Shown here: positions 1 to 9,774 of the stretch, in pieces
How positions within the stretch are numbered: position 1 is the stretch's first letter
How the letters are laid out: the number at the start of each line of letters is the position of its first letter
DNA from: Actinomycetes bacterium
GTDB taxonomy: Bacteria; Actinomycetota; Coriobacteriia; Anaerosomatales; JAGXFU01
Assembly: GCA_024637115.1 (NCBI GenBank)
Contig: JAGXFU010000010.1
Span: forward strand, 124,001-188,000
Reading direction: 5' to 3'
DNA: 64,000 nucleotides
Position numbers and translations under genes: made by a program
The notes under the pieces: generated by a model
Told to the model about the DNA's origin: nothing
Databases searched by the model: none
The model's input: the letters and a program-made list of their open reading frames with translations, nothing else

Positions 1-806
1 CCGCGGGACACATCGATACCACGGGCAATGAGCTTCTCGGCGATATAGGGGATGACGCTTGGGAGTGCGCCGATGTCGTATTCAAGGGTGCTTTCGGGAT
101 CGAGCAGATCCTCGACGATGAAGTCGGCAAGCTCGCGCCACTGCTCTGCAGAGATACGAATGTCGTCTTCGCCCTCGCTGCGTCCACTCGTGATGAGGTC
201 GCACAGGTAGATGAGACCCGCATCGAGTTCCTTTGTCTCGCGAATGAGATCGTAGACGTGCGGCCATGTGTCCTGACTCACGGCACTCTTGATTGCAACG
301 CCGACACCTTCTTCACGCAGTATCTTGATGGCGTCGATGACTTTTGCTCGGGTGCCTGGAACTCGCACCATGGCGTCGTGGAACTCATCGGGACCGTACA
401 GGGATGTCGCGATCCAGTCGATGCCGAGACTCTTGAGGCGCTTGGCGGTGTCGCGATCGATCAGAGTGGCATTGGTGGAGACGGTCACGCGGATATCGAG
501 TTCACGGGCGCGCTCGAGAATGTCCCAGAAGTTACTGCGAACCATAGGTTCGCCACCGGACATGAACAGCAGCGGCACTCCCGCTTCGCCCATCTGCTCG
601 ACGAGGGCCATAGCCTCTTCGTCAGAGAGCTGCTCGGGCTTCTTTTGCCCGTCCGCCGCCATGTAGCAGTGGTCACACAGGAGGTTACATCGGTTCGTGA
701 TGTTCCAGATGATCTCGCTTGGGCGGCCCAGCTTAAGGGCCTTGAGGGCCTTGTTCTCGACTTCGTCGAGCGGGCCTGTGAAGAACAGTGAGCGAACGTG
801 AGCCAT
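1..806 (-). CDS. Radical SAM protein (NirJ/AhbC-like architecture), C-terminus off the window
   Basis: Minus-strand reading from ATG at 806: MAHVRSLFFTGPLDEVENKALKALKLGRPSEIIWNITNRCNLLCDHCYMAADGQ...FMSGGEP; CxxxCxxC motif CNLLCDHC and GGEP motif. Open to window edge. Confidence 0.85.
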   Translation of the reverse strand, partial: MAHVRSLFFTGPLDEVENKALKALKLGRPSEIIWNITNRCNLLCDHCYMAADGQKKPEQLSDEEAMALVEQMGEAGVPLLFMSGGEPMVRSNFWDILERARELDIRVTVSTNATLIDRDTAKRLKSLGIDWIATSLYGPDEFHDAMVRVPGTRAKVIDAIKILREEGVGVAIKSAVSQDTWPHVYDLIRETKELDAGLIYLCDLITSGRSEGEDDIRISAEQWRELADFIVEDLLDPESTLEYDIGALPSVIPYIAEKLIARGIDVSR

Positions 807-864
807 GGAGAGGGCGCCTCCCGGGTCGTTGTGTCGCCCCATGCCGGCGAGGCGCTTTGTCGTA

Positions 865-882
865 TGCGAACAATTGTATGCA
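865..882. promoter_or_regulatory. Near-palindrome upstream of the radical SAM gene (possible operator)
   Basis: TGCGAACAATTGTATGCA, imperfect palindrome centred on ACAATTGT, ~60 bp upstream of the 806 start. Confidence 0.3.
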
Positions 883-1177
883 ACTGTCGCGCCGAAGTGG
901 GCGTTTGTAACATCTATGACAATTCGACGGACAGTGCGGTATTCGTGTTCACACGGGTCGCCTCCTGCCACAGTCAAGAATCGGGTGAACGAGAGGCGTG
1001 AAAGACCACTTTTGGTGGTATCCGAGCGAAGAAAGCCACCAGATATTGTGGATTCCTTTAACCACGGTGCCGGCCGTGCCCTTGTCGGCGGTGTTTCGTG
1101 TTGGCTACGATTCTCGTAAGGGTGCACACCCCAGGGCGCAATGAGGCGCACCGCCGTTCCAGGAGGTGATCCAGCTG

Positions 1178-1246
1178 ATGCGAAGTACCGGTATCGCTAC
1201 GTTGGTCCTAACCGACGCGGACATGGCGGAGGCTCGGGCCGTCTGA
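1178..1246 (+). CDS. Putative 22-aa small ORF MRSTGIATLVLTDADMAEARAV
   Basis: ATG 5 nt downstream of AGGAGGTGATCC (full anti-SD complement); followed by a rho-independent-type terminator at ~1332 on the same strand. Confidence 0.4.
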   Translation: MRSTGIATLVLTDADMAEARAV

Positions 1247-1331
1247 CGACGGCGGCGAACCAGGCGATGGGGTCTGGGCGCCAAGCCACTCGAGTTTTTG
1301 GGAGTTTGTCGCTGTCTAGTAGCGAATCCAG

Positions 1332-1362
1332 GGGGTCGCTCCGATAAGGAGCGGCCCCTTCT
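1332..1362 (+). terminator. Rho-independent-like terminator
   Basis: GGGGTCGCTCC-gataa-GGAGCGGCCCC followed by TTCTGTCT; T-rich side only on + strand. Confidence 0.6.
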
Positions 1363-1374
1363 GTCTCCCCTGAC

Positions 1375-1746
1375 CTAGCTACCTGTGGTGAAGGGCTCCT
1401 CGGCACGCCGGGTTGAGATGTGGTTCTGCTCGTCGACAAAGACCACGCGGGGGGACCAGGTGTGCGCCTCGGCATCGTCGAGCTCGAGGTACGAGGCGAT
1501 GATCACCAGGTCACCAGGGGCGACATGATGCGCGGCAGCTCCGTTGACGCATACGACTCCCGAGTCGGCCTCGCCGGCAATCGCGTAGGTCGTGAGGCGG
1601 GCACCATTCGTGACGTCCCACACGTGAACCTGCTCATTGGGATAGATGCCCACAGCGTGTAGTAGGGAGATATCGACAGTGATGCTGCCTTCGTAGGCGA
1701 CCTGCGCATCGGTGACCGTGGCGCGGTGGATCTTGCCGCCGAGCAT
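1375..1746 (-). CDS. panD: Aspartate 1-decarboxylase
   Basis: MLGGKIHRATVTDAQVAYEGSITVD... with the self-cleavage Gly-Ser (YEGS) and NGAAAHHVAPGDLVIIASY. Confidence 0.93.
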   Translation of the reverse strand: MLGGKIHRATVTDAQVAYEGSITVDISLLHAVGIYPNEQVHVWDVTNGARLTTYAIAGEADSGVVCVNGAAAHHVAPGDLVIIASYLELDDAEAHTWSPRVVFVDEQNHISTRRAEEPFTTGS

Positions 1747-1860
1747 GGTGCGGGGGATTGATTCGCGCCAAACGGCGCGCTTTCTGCTAACCTTGCTTGC
1801 TACCCTTACGCCCCGTGTGCACAAGCGCGCGGCCTTCTATGAGTCTCGGAGACAACCCAA

Positions 1861-3672
1861 ATGCTTCAGAGTGACGTTCGAAATATCGCAATCATCGCGC
1901 ACGTCGACCACGGCAAGACGACGCTTGTGGATCGGCTCCTTCAAGAGACCCACGTGTTCCGCGACAATCAGCAGGTCGAGGAGCGCGTACTCGATAGCAA
2001 CGATCAGGAGCGTGAGCGTGGTATTACGATCCTTGCCAAGAACATCTCGATTCGTCACAAGGATGTGAAGATCAATGTGATCGACACCCCCGGCCACGCA
2101 GACTTTGGCGGCGAGGTCGAGCGCGTGCTCAAGATGGCCGATGGAGTACTGCTGATCGTGGATGCGTTCGAGGGCCCCATGCCCCAGACGCGTTTCGTGC
2201 TCAAGAAGGCACTTGAGCACCATCTCAAGCCGATGGTCGTCATCAACAAGATCGACCGTCCCGGCGCTCGTCCGCACGAAGTGATCGACCAGGTATTCGA
2301 TCTCATGCTCGATCTGGGTGCGAACGACTCGCAGCTCGATTTTCCCATCATCTACACGAGCGCCGTGAACGGCTACGCGCGCTTTGAGCCTGAAGATGAC
2401 AACATGGATATGCTGCCGCTGCTCGACGCGATACTCGAGCACATCCCAGCGCCCGATTGCGACGCGAAAGGACCTGTCGCCATGCAGGTCTGCACGATCG
2501 ACTACTCCGACTATGTTGGCCGTATCGGCATTGGCCGCGTGTTCAGCGGCACGGTCCACTCAGGCGAGAAGATCCTCGTGATCAAGAACGACGGAAGCCG
2601 CTATCAGGCCCAGATCAAAGAGCTCTATACGTTCGAAGCGCTCGGACGCAAGCAGACTGATTCAGCACATGCCGGTGACATCTGTGCAGTCGTCGGGATC
2701 GAAGACGCCGATATCGGCGACATGATCACGTGCCTGCTCGACCCGATCCAGCTCGATGCGATCCACGTCGAAGAGCCAACGATGTCGGTCGTATTCTCGG
2801 CATCGAACAGCCCGCTCGTGGGCCAAGAGGGCAAGATCGTTGGAGGACGGCAGCTTAAAGAGCGGTTGCTCAAAGAGGCCGAGGCCAATATCTCCATGAT
2901 CATCAAGGAGACCCCCGACAAGACCGGAATGGAAGTCTCCGGCCGAGGAGTACTCCACCTCTCCGTACTCATGGAGACGATGCGTCGCGAGGGCTATGAG
3001 TTCCAGGTCGGACGACCGCAGGTCATCTTCAAAGGCGAAGGTTCCAAGAGACTCGAGCCGATCGAGACCGCCGTCGTCGATGTGCCGAGCGAGTACGCCG
3101 GCAAGGTCATCGAGTCCTTTGGTGCGCGCGGTGGAGAGATGACCGACATGGTCCAGCGCGACGAGCACGTTCATCTCGAATTCAAGATCCCCTCACGTGG
3201 CGTGATGGGTCTGCGCACGCGCATCCTCAATGCAACGCGCGGCGAGGGGACGCTCTTCCATCACTTCAGCGAGTACGGTCCGTATCAGGGGGACCTGGGC
3301 GGCCGCCAGAACGGCTCGTTGATCTCGATGTCGACCGACAAAGTCGTTGCGTATGCACTTGATGCGCTGCAGCAGCGTGGTGTGTTGTTCGTAAAGCCGG
3401 GAGATCAGTGTTACGAGGGCATGGTCGTTGGCGAACACGCCAAAGCCGGAGACCTCGTTGTGAATATCGCGAAGGCCAAGCAACTCACTAACATGCGTTC
3501 GTCGAGCGCTGACAAGGGCATCATTCTCGCACCGCCTGTTGTGTTCACCCTTGAAGAAGCACTCGAGTACATCGAGGACGATGAGCTTGTGGAAGTCACG
3601 CCGCAGAGCGTTCGGTTGCGCAAGCGTGTGCTCGACGCGAGCGCGCGAAAGAAATCAGATCGCAAGGGCTAA
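1861..3672 (+). CDS. typA: Translational GTPase TypA/BipA
   Basis: [46 protein letters not shown]; full-length 603 aa. Confidence 0.96.
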   Translation: MLQSDVRNIAIIAHVDHGKTTLVDRLLQETHVFRDNQQVEERVLDSNDQERERGITILAKNISIRHKDVKINVIDTPGHADFGGEVERVLKMADGVLLIVDAFEGPMPQTRFVLKKALEHHLKPMVVINKIDRPGARPHEVIDQVFDLMLDLGANDSQLDFPIIYTSAVNGYARFEPEDDNMDMLPLLDAILEHIPAPDCDAKGPVAMQVCTIDYSDYVGRIGIGRVFSGTVHSGEKILVIKNDGSRYQAQIKELYTFEALGRKQTDSAHAGDICAVVGIEDADIGDMITCLLDPIQLDAIHVEEPTMSVVFSASNSPLVGQEGKIVGGRQLKERLLKEAEANISMIIKETPDKTGMEVSGRGVLHLSVLMETMRREGYEFQVGRPQVIFKGEGSKRLEPIETAVVDVPSEYAGKVIESFGARGGEMTDMVQRDEHVHLEFKIPSRGVMGLRTRILNATRGEGTLFHHFSEYGPYQGDLGGRQNGSLISMSTDKVVAYALDALQQRGVLFVKPGDQCYEGMVVGEHAKAGDLVVNIAKAKQLTNMRSSSADKGIILAPPVVFTLEEALEYIEDDELVEVTPQSVRLRKRVLDASARKKSDRKG

Positions 3673-3801
3673 CCAGAGGCTCAACGGATGAGAATTCTCC
3701 CAGCGATGTGCTGGCTCCGCGTTCGGCCGTGCATGCGCCGTGCTCCGATTTCCTGGGGGGGGGTACACTGTAGACAGCGGCTCAAACGCTGCGAGGGGAG
3801 A

Positions 3802-3825
3802 GTTTGCGCCCATGTGGGCGCAAAC
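3802..3825 (+). promoter_or_regulatory. 10-bp perfect hairpin just upstream of the CheB/CheR RBS
   Basis: GTTTGCGCCC-atgt-GGGCGCAAAC, ending 14 nt before GTG at 3840. Confidence 0.5.
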
Positions 3826-3839
3826 CGTTGGGAGATGCA

Positions 3840-6800
3840 GTGTCTGTCGAGGAATCACAGCCCGTTGAGCCACCCGTCGAACAGGCAACGGGCAGCGAAC
3901 CAGATATACTTCACCCGGCGATCACGCAACACTCCGGCGGATTTCCCGTTGTTGGAATCGGTTCGTCGGCCGGTGGACTTGCCGCGCTAGAGGCGCTTTT
4001 TTCGAGCCTTCCCACTGATACGGATCTTGGCATGGCATTCGTGCTCGTTCAGCATCTGGATCCTGATCACAAGAGCCTCTTGACCGAACTGCTTGGCAGG
4101 CACACCACCATGGACGTTCATGAAGTCCAAGATGGCGTACGGGTCGAGCCGAATAGCGTGTACGTCATCCCTCCCAATCACGGTCTGTCTATCATGAATG
4201 GTGTGCTTCACCTCTTTGGGCGTGAAGCAAATCCTGGATTATGGCTTCCGATCGACAGCTTCTTCCGATCGCTCGCCGAGGATATGTGCGAGCGGGCCAT
4301 CTGCGTTGTGTTATCGGGAACCGGATCCGACGGCACGCTGGGCCTGCGCGCGGTCAAAGGCGCTGGCGGTACAGCATTTGCCCAGGACCCCGATACTGCT
4401 GACTACGATGGCATGCCTTGTAGCGCGATCGCTACGGGTCAGGTCGACTTCGTGTTGCCCCCTTCGGATATCGCCGTGCGCCTTGTGACGTATGCGACGG
4501 GAATGCTCGTTCGATCCACCGCAGAGAAGAGAACCCGGCTGCCGGATGGCTTTGGCAAGGTACTTGTCTTGCTGAGAGAGCGAACGGGGCATGACTTCTC
4601 AGGCTACAAGTCGAGTACGATACATCGACGGATTGAGCGAAGGATGGCCCTTTCGCAGATCGAGCAGTTCGAAGGATATGTCGAGTACCTACGCCGCGAA
4701 CCGCAGGAGATTGATTCTCTCTATCGCGATCTCCTCATAGGCGTGACGAGCTTCTTTCGCGATCATGAGGCATTCGAGCTCCTCGCGCAGAGCGCCATCA
4801 GCGAGTTGTTGGCACGCGAAGATCCTTCGATCGCAATGCGCGTGTGGGTTCCGGGTTGTTCGACGGGCGAAGAGGCCTACTCGATTGCCATGTTGATCCG
4901 GGAGCAGATGGATGCACTCAGTATTCAGTCCCGGGTCCAGATATTCGCCACCGACATCGATGAAGTTTCTGTGAGCAAGGCGCGCGCGGGTCGATTTCCC
5001 CAAAGCATTGCCGCCGATGTGTCGGCCGAACGCCTTCAGCGGTTCTTTCTGCCACAGGATAAGGCCGACGGATTCTACCGCATAAATTCATACATCAGAG
5101 AAATGATCATCTTCTCTGAGCATGACGTCCTCAGTGACCCGCCGTTCTCCAGGGTCGATCTGATCAGTTGTCGCAATCTTCTGATTTACATGGAAGGTGC
5201 ACCGCAGCAGAAGTTGATGTCGATCTTTCATTACGCGCTGAATCCCGGGGGTTTCTTGTTTCTCGGCACTTCTGAGACCGTCGGCGCTGCTGACAGCTTC
5301 TTCTCAGTCATTGACAGGAAGCAGAAGCTCTACCGTTCTCTGGATGATGCCCCCGGGGCCGGCCGCGCTATCTCTGGGAGCTCGCGAGCACGAGTGTGGC
5401 ACGAGGCTCAACCGAAGGCGGCACAGACCATTGAGCCCGCGAGCGGTGAGGGATGGCGCGTGTTTGCGGAGCACGCTCTCGTTCAACACTGTGCGCCCGT
5501 TGCCGTACTCGTGGATGAGCTCGGAGACGTGCTGTATTTGCACGGTCGGACTGGGGATTATCTCGAGCCTGCTCCGGGCGAAGCTGGGATGAATGTACAC
5601 ACGATGGCGCGGGATGGTCTGCGCGATGAGCTCTCCTCGGCACTGCTCAGCGCGGTCAGCAGTGGGGGGATCGAGCGACGAGAGGGTGTGCGCGTCAAGA
5701 GTAGCGGCACCCACACTGAACTGACACTGATTGTTCGCCCCGTTCCTGTAGCAGGACAGCCCAGATCTACCCGCAGGGTCTTTCTTGTCGTGTTCGACTC
5801 CGCAGACGCTCACACAGGACCTTCGAGCTCTCGGTCCGTGTGGAGTACCGCGATCGGAGGACGGCGCGCATGGACTGCGCACATCGATGGGCACGTTGAG
5901 GAACTTGAGCGGGAGCTAGTCGCCAAGGAAGAGCATCTTCAGGCAACGCTCGAAGAGATGCAAACCACCAACGAAGAGCTGAGTTCCACAAATGAGGAAA
6001 TGCAATCGGTAAACGAAGAGCTTCAATCGACCAACGAGGAAATGGAGACTTCACGAGAGGAGCTCCAGTCGGTTAATGAGGAGCTCATCACGGTCAACGT
6101 TGAGCTTGAGCAGAAGTTGGTCGATCTCGCGCACGTGAACAACGATCTCAACAACCTGATGAGGTCGACGGATATCGGGACCATCTTCGTGGATCAAGAG
6201 CTGTACATTCGGCGGTTCACTCCCGCGATGACGCGAATCATGCGCTTGATAGACACCGATGCCGGCCGACCGGTTGGCGATATCGCATCCAATCTGATGG
6301 ATTACGACGAGTTCCAAGACGACATTCAGGCCGTGTTGGATACGCTTGAGGTGCGAGAGCTTGAGCTGCAGGCCATCTCCGGCGCCTGGTATCTGATGCG
6401 TATTCGTCCGTACCAAACGACAGAGAATGTGATTGACGGCGCAGTGATTACATTCAGCGATGTCACGGAGCTGAAGCTCACGCAGCGCACTCTTGAGGAT
6501 GTGCGAGCATCTGATCGGCTCAAGGTTGTGCTTGATGACTCCCGTGATGCCATCACGGTTCAGGACTTAAAGGGTCGGATTCTCGCCTGGAACCACGGGG
6601 CAACGAGAGTGTATGGCTGGACTGAGGCTGAAGCGCTTGCCATGAACGTGAGTGAGCTCATTGCCAGTGATGACAAGCAATCGGAGTTGGAGCGGGTTCT
6701 TGCGTTGAGTCAATCGTCCAAGCTCGAGCCCTATCGAACCTGGCGGAAGAGCAAGGAGAACGGGCCGCGGGAGGTCATGATGACTGCCACCGCGCTTCTG

Positions 6801-6866
6801 GACAAAGACGGCGAGACATATGCCATCGCTACCACCGAGCGTGAGGTGGGCCCGGATGCCCGATGA
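3840..6866 (+). CDS. CheB methylesterase / CheR methyltransferase / PAS fusion protein
   Basis: GIGSSAGGLAALEALFSSLP, SGTGSDGTLGLRAVKGAGG (CheB); WVPGCSTGEEAYSIAMLI, DIDEVSVSKARAGRFP (CheR); coiled-coil TNEELSSTNEEMQSVNEELQSTNEEM; PAS region at C-terminus. GTG start preceded by gggag. Confidence 0.93.
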   Translation: MSVEESQPVEPPVEQATGSEPDILHPAITQHSGGFPVVGIGSSAGGLAALEALFSSLPTDTDLGMAFVLVQHLDPDHKSLLTELLGRHTTMDVHEVQDGVRVEPNSVYVIPPNHGLSIMNGVLHLFGREANPGLWLPIDSFFRSLAEDMCERAICVVLSGTGSDGTLGLRAVKGAGGTAFAQDPDTADYDGMPCSAIATGQVDFVLPPSDIAVRLVTYATGMLVRSTAEKRTRLPDGFGKVLVLLRERTGHDFSGYKSSTIHRRIERRMALSQIEQFEGYVEYLRREPQEIDSLYRDLLIGVTSFFRDHEAFELLAQSAISELLAREDPSIAMRVWVPGCSTGEEAYSIAMLIREQMDALSIQSRVQIFATDIDEVSVSKARAGRFPQSIAADVSAERLQRFFLPQDKADGFYRINSYIREMIIFSEHDVLSDPPFSRVDLISCRNLLIYMEGAPQQKLMSIFHYALNPGGFLFLGTSETVGAADSFFSVIDRKQKLYRSLDDAPGAGRAISGSSRARVWHEAQPKAAQTIEPASGEGWRVFAEHALVQHCAPVAVLVDELGDVLYLHGRTGDYLEPAPGEAGMNVHTMARDGLRDELSSALLSAVSSGGIERREGVRVKSSGTHTELTLIVRPVPVAGQPRSTRRVFLVVFDSADAHTGPSSSRSVWSTAIGGRRAWTAHIDGHVEELERELVAKEEHLQATLEEMQTTNEELSSTNEEMQSVNEELQSTNEEMETSREELQSVNEELITVNVELEQKLVDLAHVNNDLNNLMRSTDIGTIFVDQELYIRRFTPAMTRIMRLIDTDAGRPVGDIASNLMDYDEFQDDIQAVLDTLEVRELELQAISGAWYLMRIRPYQTTENVIDGAVITFSDVTELKLTQRTLEDVRASDRLKVVLDDSRDAITVQDLKGRILAWNHGATRVYGWTEAEALAMNVSELIASDDKQSELERVLALSQSSKLEPYRTWRKSKENGPREVMMTATALLDKDGETYAIATTEREVGPDAR

Positions 6867-7072
6867 AGAGCCCACGCAGGGTGCAGGCGGTGAGTTTCGG
6901 GTGCATCAAGTCCAGCTTGAGATGCAGAACGATGAGCTTCGCCGCGTGTACGCCGAGGCGGAATCGTCTCAGGAGCGCTATCGCGAGCTCTACGAGTTCG
7001 CGCCGGTTGGCTATGCAACACTCGATGAAGCCGGTCTGATCATTCAGTTGAATCTCAAGGCAGCCAGTCCTC
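6856..7072 (+). pseudogene. Truncated PAS-domain sensor gene (5' fragment)
   Basis: MPDEEPTQGAGGEFRVHQVQLEMQNDELRRVYAEAESSQERYRELYEFAPVGYATLDEAGLIIQLNLKAA, then homology-like sequence stops abruptly at the 3' end of the opposing azlD gene. Confidence 0.7.
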
Positions 7073-7402
7073 TTAGCCCAGGAGCGCTTGCCCCACCCAC
7101 AGCACCACCATGCCGCTGATCATCGTTGCAATGACGTTCTTGGTGCGCACGGCAACAACGAGCGCGGCAAGGGCTGCAACGATGCGTGCGGGTGCCAGTT
7201 CGTAGATGCCCGCATCCTTGATGTAGAGCGATCCCGGCACCACGAGCGCGGTTAGCGCGGCGGCGGGCACGTAGCGAAGCAACCGTTCGACCCAGGTGGG
7301 CATCGGGGTGCGCCCGTAGAGCCAGATCGGAAGACTGCGCAGGAGAAACGTGCCCACGGTGAGCACGACGATGATGATCCAGAAGCGAGCGGTCTCGCTC
7401 AT
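7073..7402 (-). CDS. azlD: AzlD family branched-chain amino acid transport protein
   Basis: 109-aa membrane protein, ...FLLRSLPIWLYGR...LLRYVPAAALTALVVP..., paired with azlC. Confidence 0.88.
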   Translation of the reverse strand: MSETARFWIIIVVLTVGTFLLRSLPIWLYGRTPMPTWVERLLRYVPAAALTALVVPGSLYIKDAGIYELAPARIVAALAALVVAVRTKNVIATMISGMVVLWVGQALLG

Positions 7403-8127
7403 CCGGCTTCACCTTCTTGTGCAAGCTCGGTGTCATGATGGCGCATCGCGCCCCACGCCATTCCCGCTACGATGGCGACCAGGAGCCCGGTCTGCATGGG
7501 AAGTACCGGGACGAGCAGCGCCGCAGCGAACGCCGTGATGAGCGCAACCTCGACGTCGGTATGGGTCTTGAGCGCGGGGACGAGCATCGCAAGGAACACG
7601 AGCGGCACCGTGAAATCGAGTGACCACGCAGGAGGCACGAACGATCCTGCAAGCGCACCCACGATGTTCGCTATCTGCCACACGCTCGCGAGAATCGCCC
7701 AGGAGCCCACGTAATACGGGACGACGTCGATGTCATCGCGAAAACGTCCCTGGGTCATGGTCGCCGCATATGCCTGGTCCACGAGTGGGTGACCCAGGAG
7801 TATCTTTCCTCGGCGTGTCGCTTTCGGAGCGAGAATGGGCGCGAGTGACGCGCTGTAGATGAGCATGCGCGCATTGATCACGAGTGCGGTACCGATTGCT
7901 ACCCAGAGCGGAGCACCCTCGGCAAACAGCGCAGTAGCTGCGATCTGCGAGGCTCCCGCATTCACGAACAGGGACATACCGATCGCCTCGGGAAGTCCCA
8001 GTCCGGCCTCGATCACTGCCGCTCCGGCTACGAGTCCGAACGGGATGATACCAAGGATGATCGGGGAGACGTCCTTTGCTCCCGCGAGCATACTGCGGCC
8101 GGTTCGATTCACGCGGTCTTCCACCAT
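7399..8127 (-). CDS. azlC: AzlC family permease
   Basis: PFGLVAGAAVIEAGLGLPEAIGMSLFVNAGASQIAATALF...INARMLIYSASLAP; 4-nt overlap with azlD. Confidence 0.9.
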   Translation of the reverse strand: MVEDRVNRTGRSMLAGAKDVSPIILGIIPFGLVAGAAVIEAGLGLPEAIGMSLFVNAGASQIAATALFAEGAPLWVAIGTALVINARMLIYSASLAPILAPKATRRGKILLGHPLVDQAYAATMTQGRFRDDIDVVPYYVGSWAILASVWQIANIVGALAGSFVPPAWSLDFTVPLVFLAMLVPALKTHTDVEVALITAFAAALLVPVLPMQTGLLVAIVAGMAWGAMRHHDTELAQEGEAG

Positions 8128-8981
8128 CCGGCATGCTCGTGAACGTAGAACTCAAGCGCCCCGGCGTTAAGCATGTCGCCGAGGAACCCTTTCACGGTGG
8201 TGACCGCGAGCCAGTACGAGGCGGGGTTCTCCCTCAGTCCGCGCTCCCTGGACACAAGAGCGATGGCCTCTTCAGTGGTGTGGGGCTTGACCAGTCGAGT
8301 CAGGAGCAGCTCTTTGATCGCGCGTATCTGTTCAACGTGATAGTCGATGTGCTCCTCGGCAACTGCGCGCTCGATGGGGTAACCGTGACCCGGCACGAGC
8401 CAGCTGCAGTCAAGGGCGCGGATTCGCTCGAGCGAGCGGACGACCTCGCCGGGATCGATCGCGTACGGCAGCGGATGGCGCTCCCACAGGTCCTTGAGGT
8501 AGAGCGCATCACCGGTGAAGAGCGCTCCGTCCGCGGTGAGAAAGCCGTAGTGCCCGAGGGTGTGCCCCGGGAGCGGGACCGGGGTCGCGCGCGCATCATC
8601 CCAATCCTCGACGTAGTCATCGACTGCGCACGGCTCTCCTCGGAAGAGCTTCGTGGTGAGAAAGTCGCCCGGCTTGGCCCATGAGAACATGCCTCGGATG
8701 TTGATGTCGGGATTCTCGACCAGGGAGGCGTCGTCGCGGCCCACAGACACGCGGGCACCGGCGTCGCGCAAGACGTGGCCGATCGCGAAGTGATCCGCGT
8801 GGCCATGCGTGATGGCGAGACGATCGACTCCGATGCCTGCGAACGGGGCTTCATCCTCGCAGGTATCTACCGCAAGCCCGCGAATGAAGCCGGAGTTCGT
8901 GAGGCCGGGAACCACATAGGTGTCGCCGACAAGATGAGTGGCGTTGTATGGAATCGAACGTTCAACCACAGGATTGGTCAC
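8109..8981 (-). CDS. MBL-fold metallo-hydrolase
   Basis: THGHADHFAIGH, PLPGHTLGHYGF, FTGDALYLKD, LVPGHGYP. Confidence 0.9.
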   Translation of the reverse strand: MTNPVVERSIPYNATHLVGDTYVVPGLTNSGFIRGLAVDTCEDEAPFAGIGVDRLAITHGHADHFAIGHVLRDAGARVSVGRDDASLVENPDINIRGMFSWAKPGDFLTTKLFRGEPCAVDDYVEDWDDARATPVPLPGHTLGHYGFLTADGALFTGDALYLKDLWERHPLPYAIDPGEVVRSLERIRALDCSWLVPGHGYPIERAVAEEHIDYHVEQIRAIKELLLTRLVKPHTTEEAIALVSRERGLRENPASYWLAVTTVKGFLGDMLNAGALEFYVHEHAGWWKTA

Positions 8982-9096
8982 TCCTTGGCACGGGCGGATT
9001 CATCGATTATGTACTACTCACGCGGGTTGCGTGTAGTGGAGGGCGAGCCGGGCGATACACTAGGGAGAATGAGGCGCAGCGATCTGGGAGGCCAGC

Positions 9097-9774
9097 GTGG
9101 CACGAATGAGGATCACGGTCGGCAAGGACGGGCCGTATATCGTACGTGGCGGGGTGCCGCTGCTGCGTGCCGAGATCGTCACAAACGATGATGGCGAATC
9201 CGTCGCATGGCGCGAGACCGACGTCGTTGAGGTCGGGGAGACCTATCGACTCTGCCGGTGCGGCAAGTCATCGACTAAGCCGCTGTGCGACATGACACAT
9301 GCCGCGGTGGGCTTTGATGGCACCGAGACCGCCATTCACGACGGATACTTTGAAACGGCGGTCACCATCGACGGGCCGGGTATCCAGCTCAAAGATGCGC
9401 GTCCGCTGTGCGCCGAAGCCCGCTTCTGCGATCGTGCGGGTGGACTCTGGAATCTCATTGAGGGGTGCGACGACAGCGAGACCCGAGATTTGGCGCGCGA
9501 GGAGGCGGAATTATGTCCCTCCGGCCGCTACGTGGCGTGCGACGCCGTTACCGGCGAGCCCTATGAGCCTCACTACGAGCCGTCGATCGTACTGGTCGAT
9601 GATCCTCAACTTGGCGTGAGCGGCCCGCTGTGGGTGCGTGGGGAAGTCGAGATCATCGGCGCGGATGGTACTCCCTATGAGACGCGAAACCGCGTGACGC
9701 TGTGTCGATGTGGGCACTCCAAGAACAAGCCGTTTTGCGATGGCTCCCATGTCGGCGCGAAGTTCCACGAGTGA
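9097..9774 (+). CDS. CDGSH iron-sulfur domain protein (two CDGSH-type modules)
   Basis: CRCGKSSTKPLCDMTHAAVGF and CRCGHSKNKPFCDGSHVGAKF. Confidence 0.9.
   Translation: MARMRITVGKDGPYIVRGGVPLLRAEIVTNDDGESVAWRETDVVEVGETYRLCRCGKSSTKPLCDMTHAAVGFDGTETAIHDGYFETAVTIDGPGIQLKDARPLCAEARFCDRAGGLWNLIEGCDDSETRDLAREEAELCPSGRYVACDAVTGEPYEPHYEPSIVLVDDPQLGVSGPLWVRGEVEIIGADGTPYETRNRVTLCRCGHSKNKPFCDGSHVGAKFHE

Noticed and set aside
1141-1347. 68-aa ORF MRRTAVPGGDPADAKYRYRYVGPNRRG…
   Set aside because: No RBS for its ATG, biased composition, and overlapped out of frame by the better-supported 22-codon ORF.
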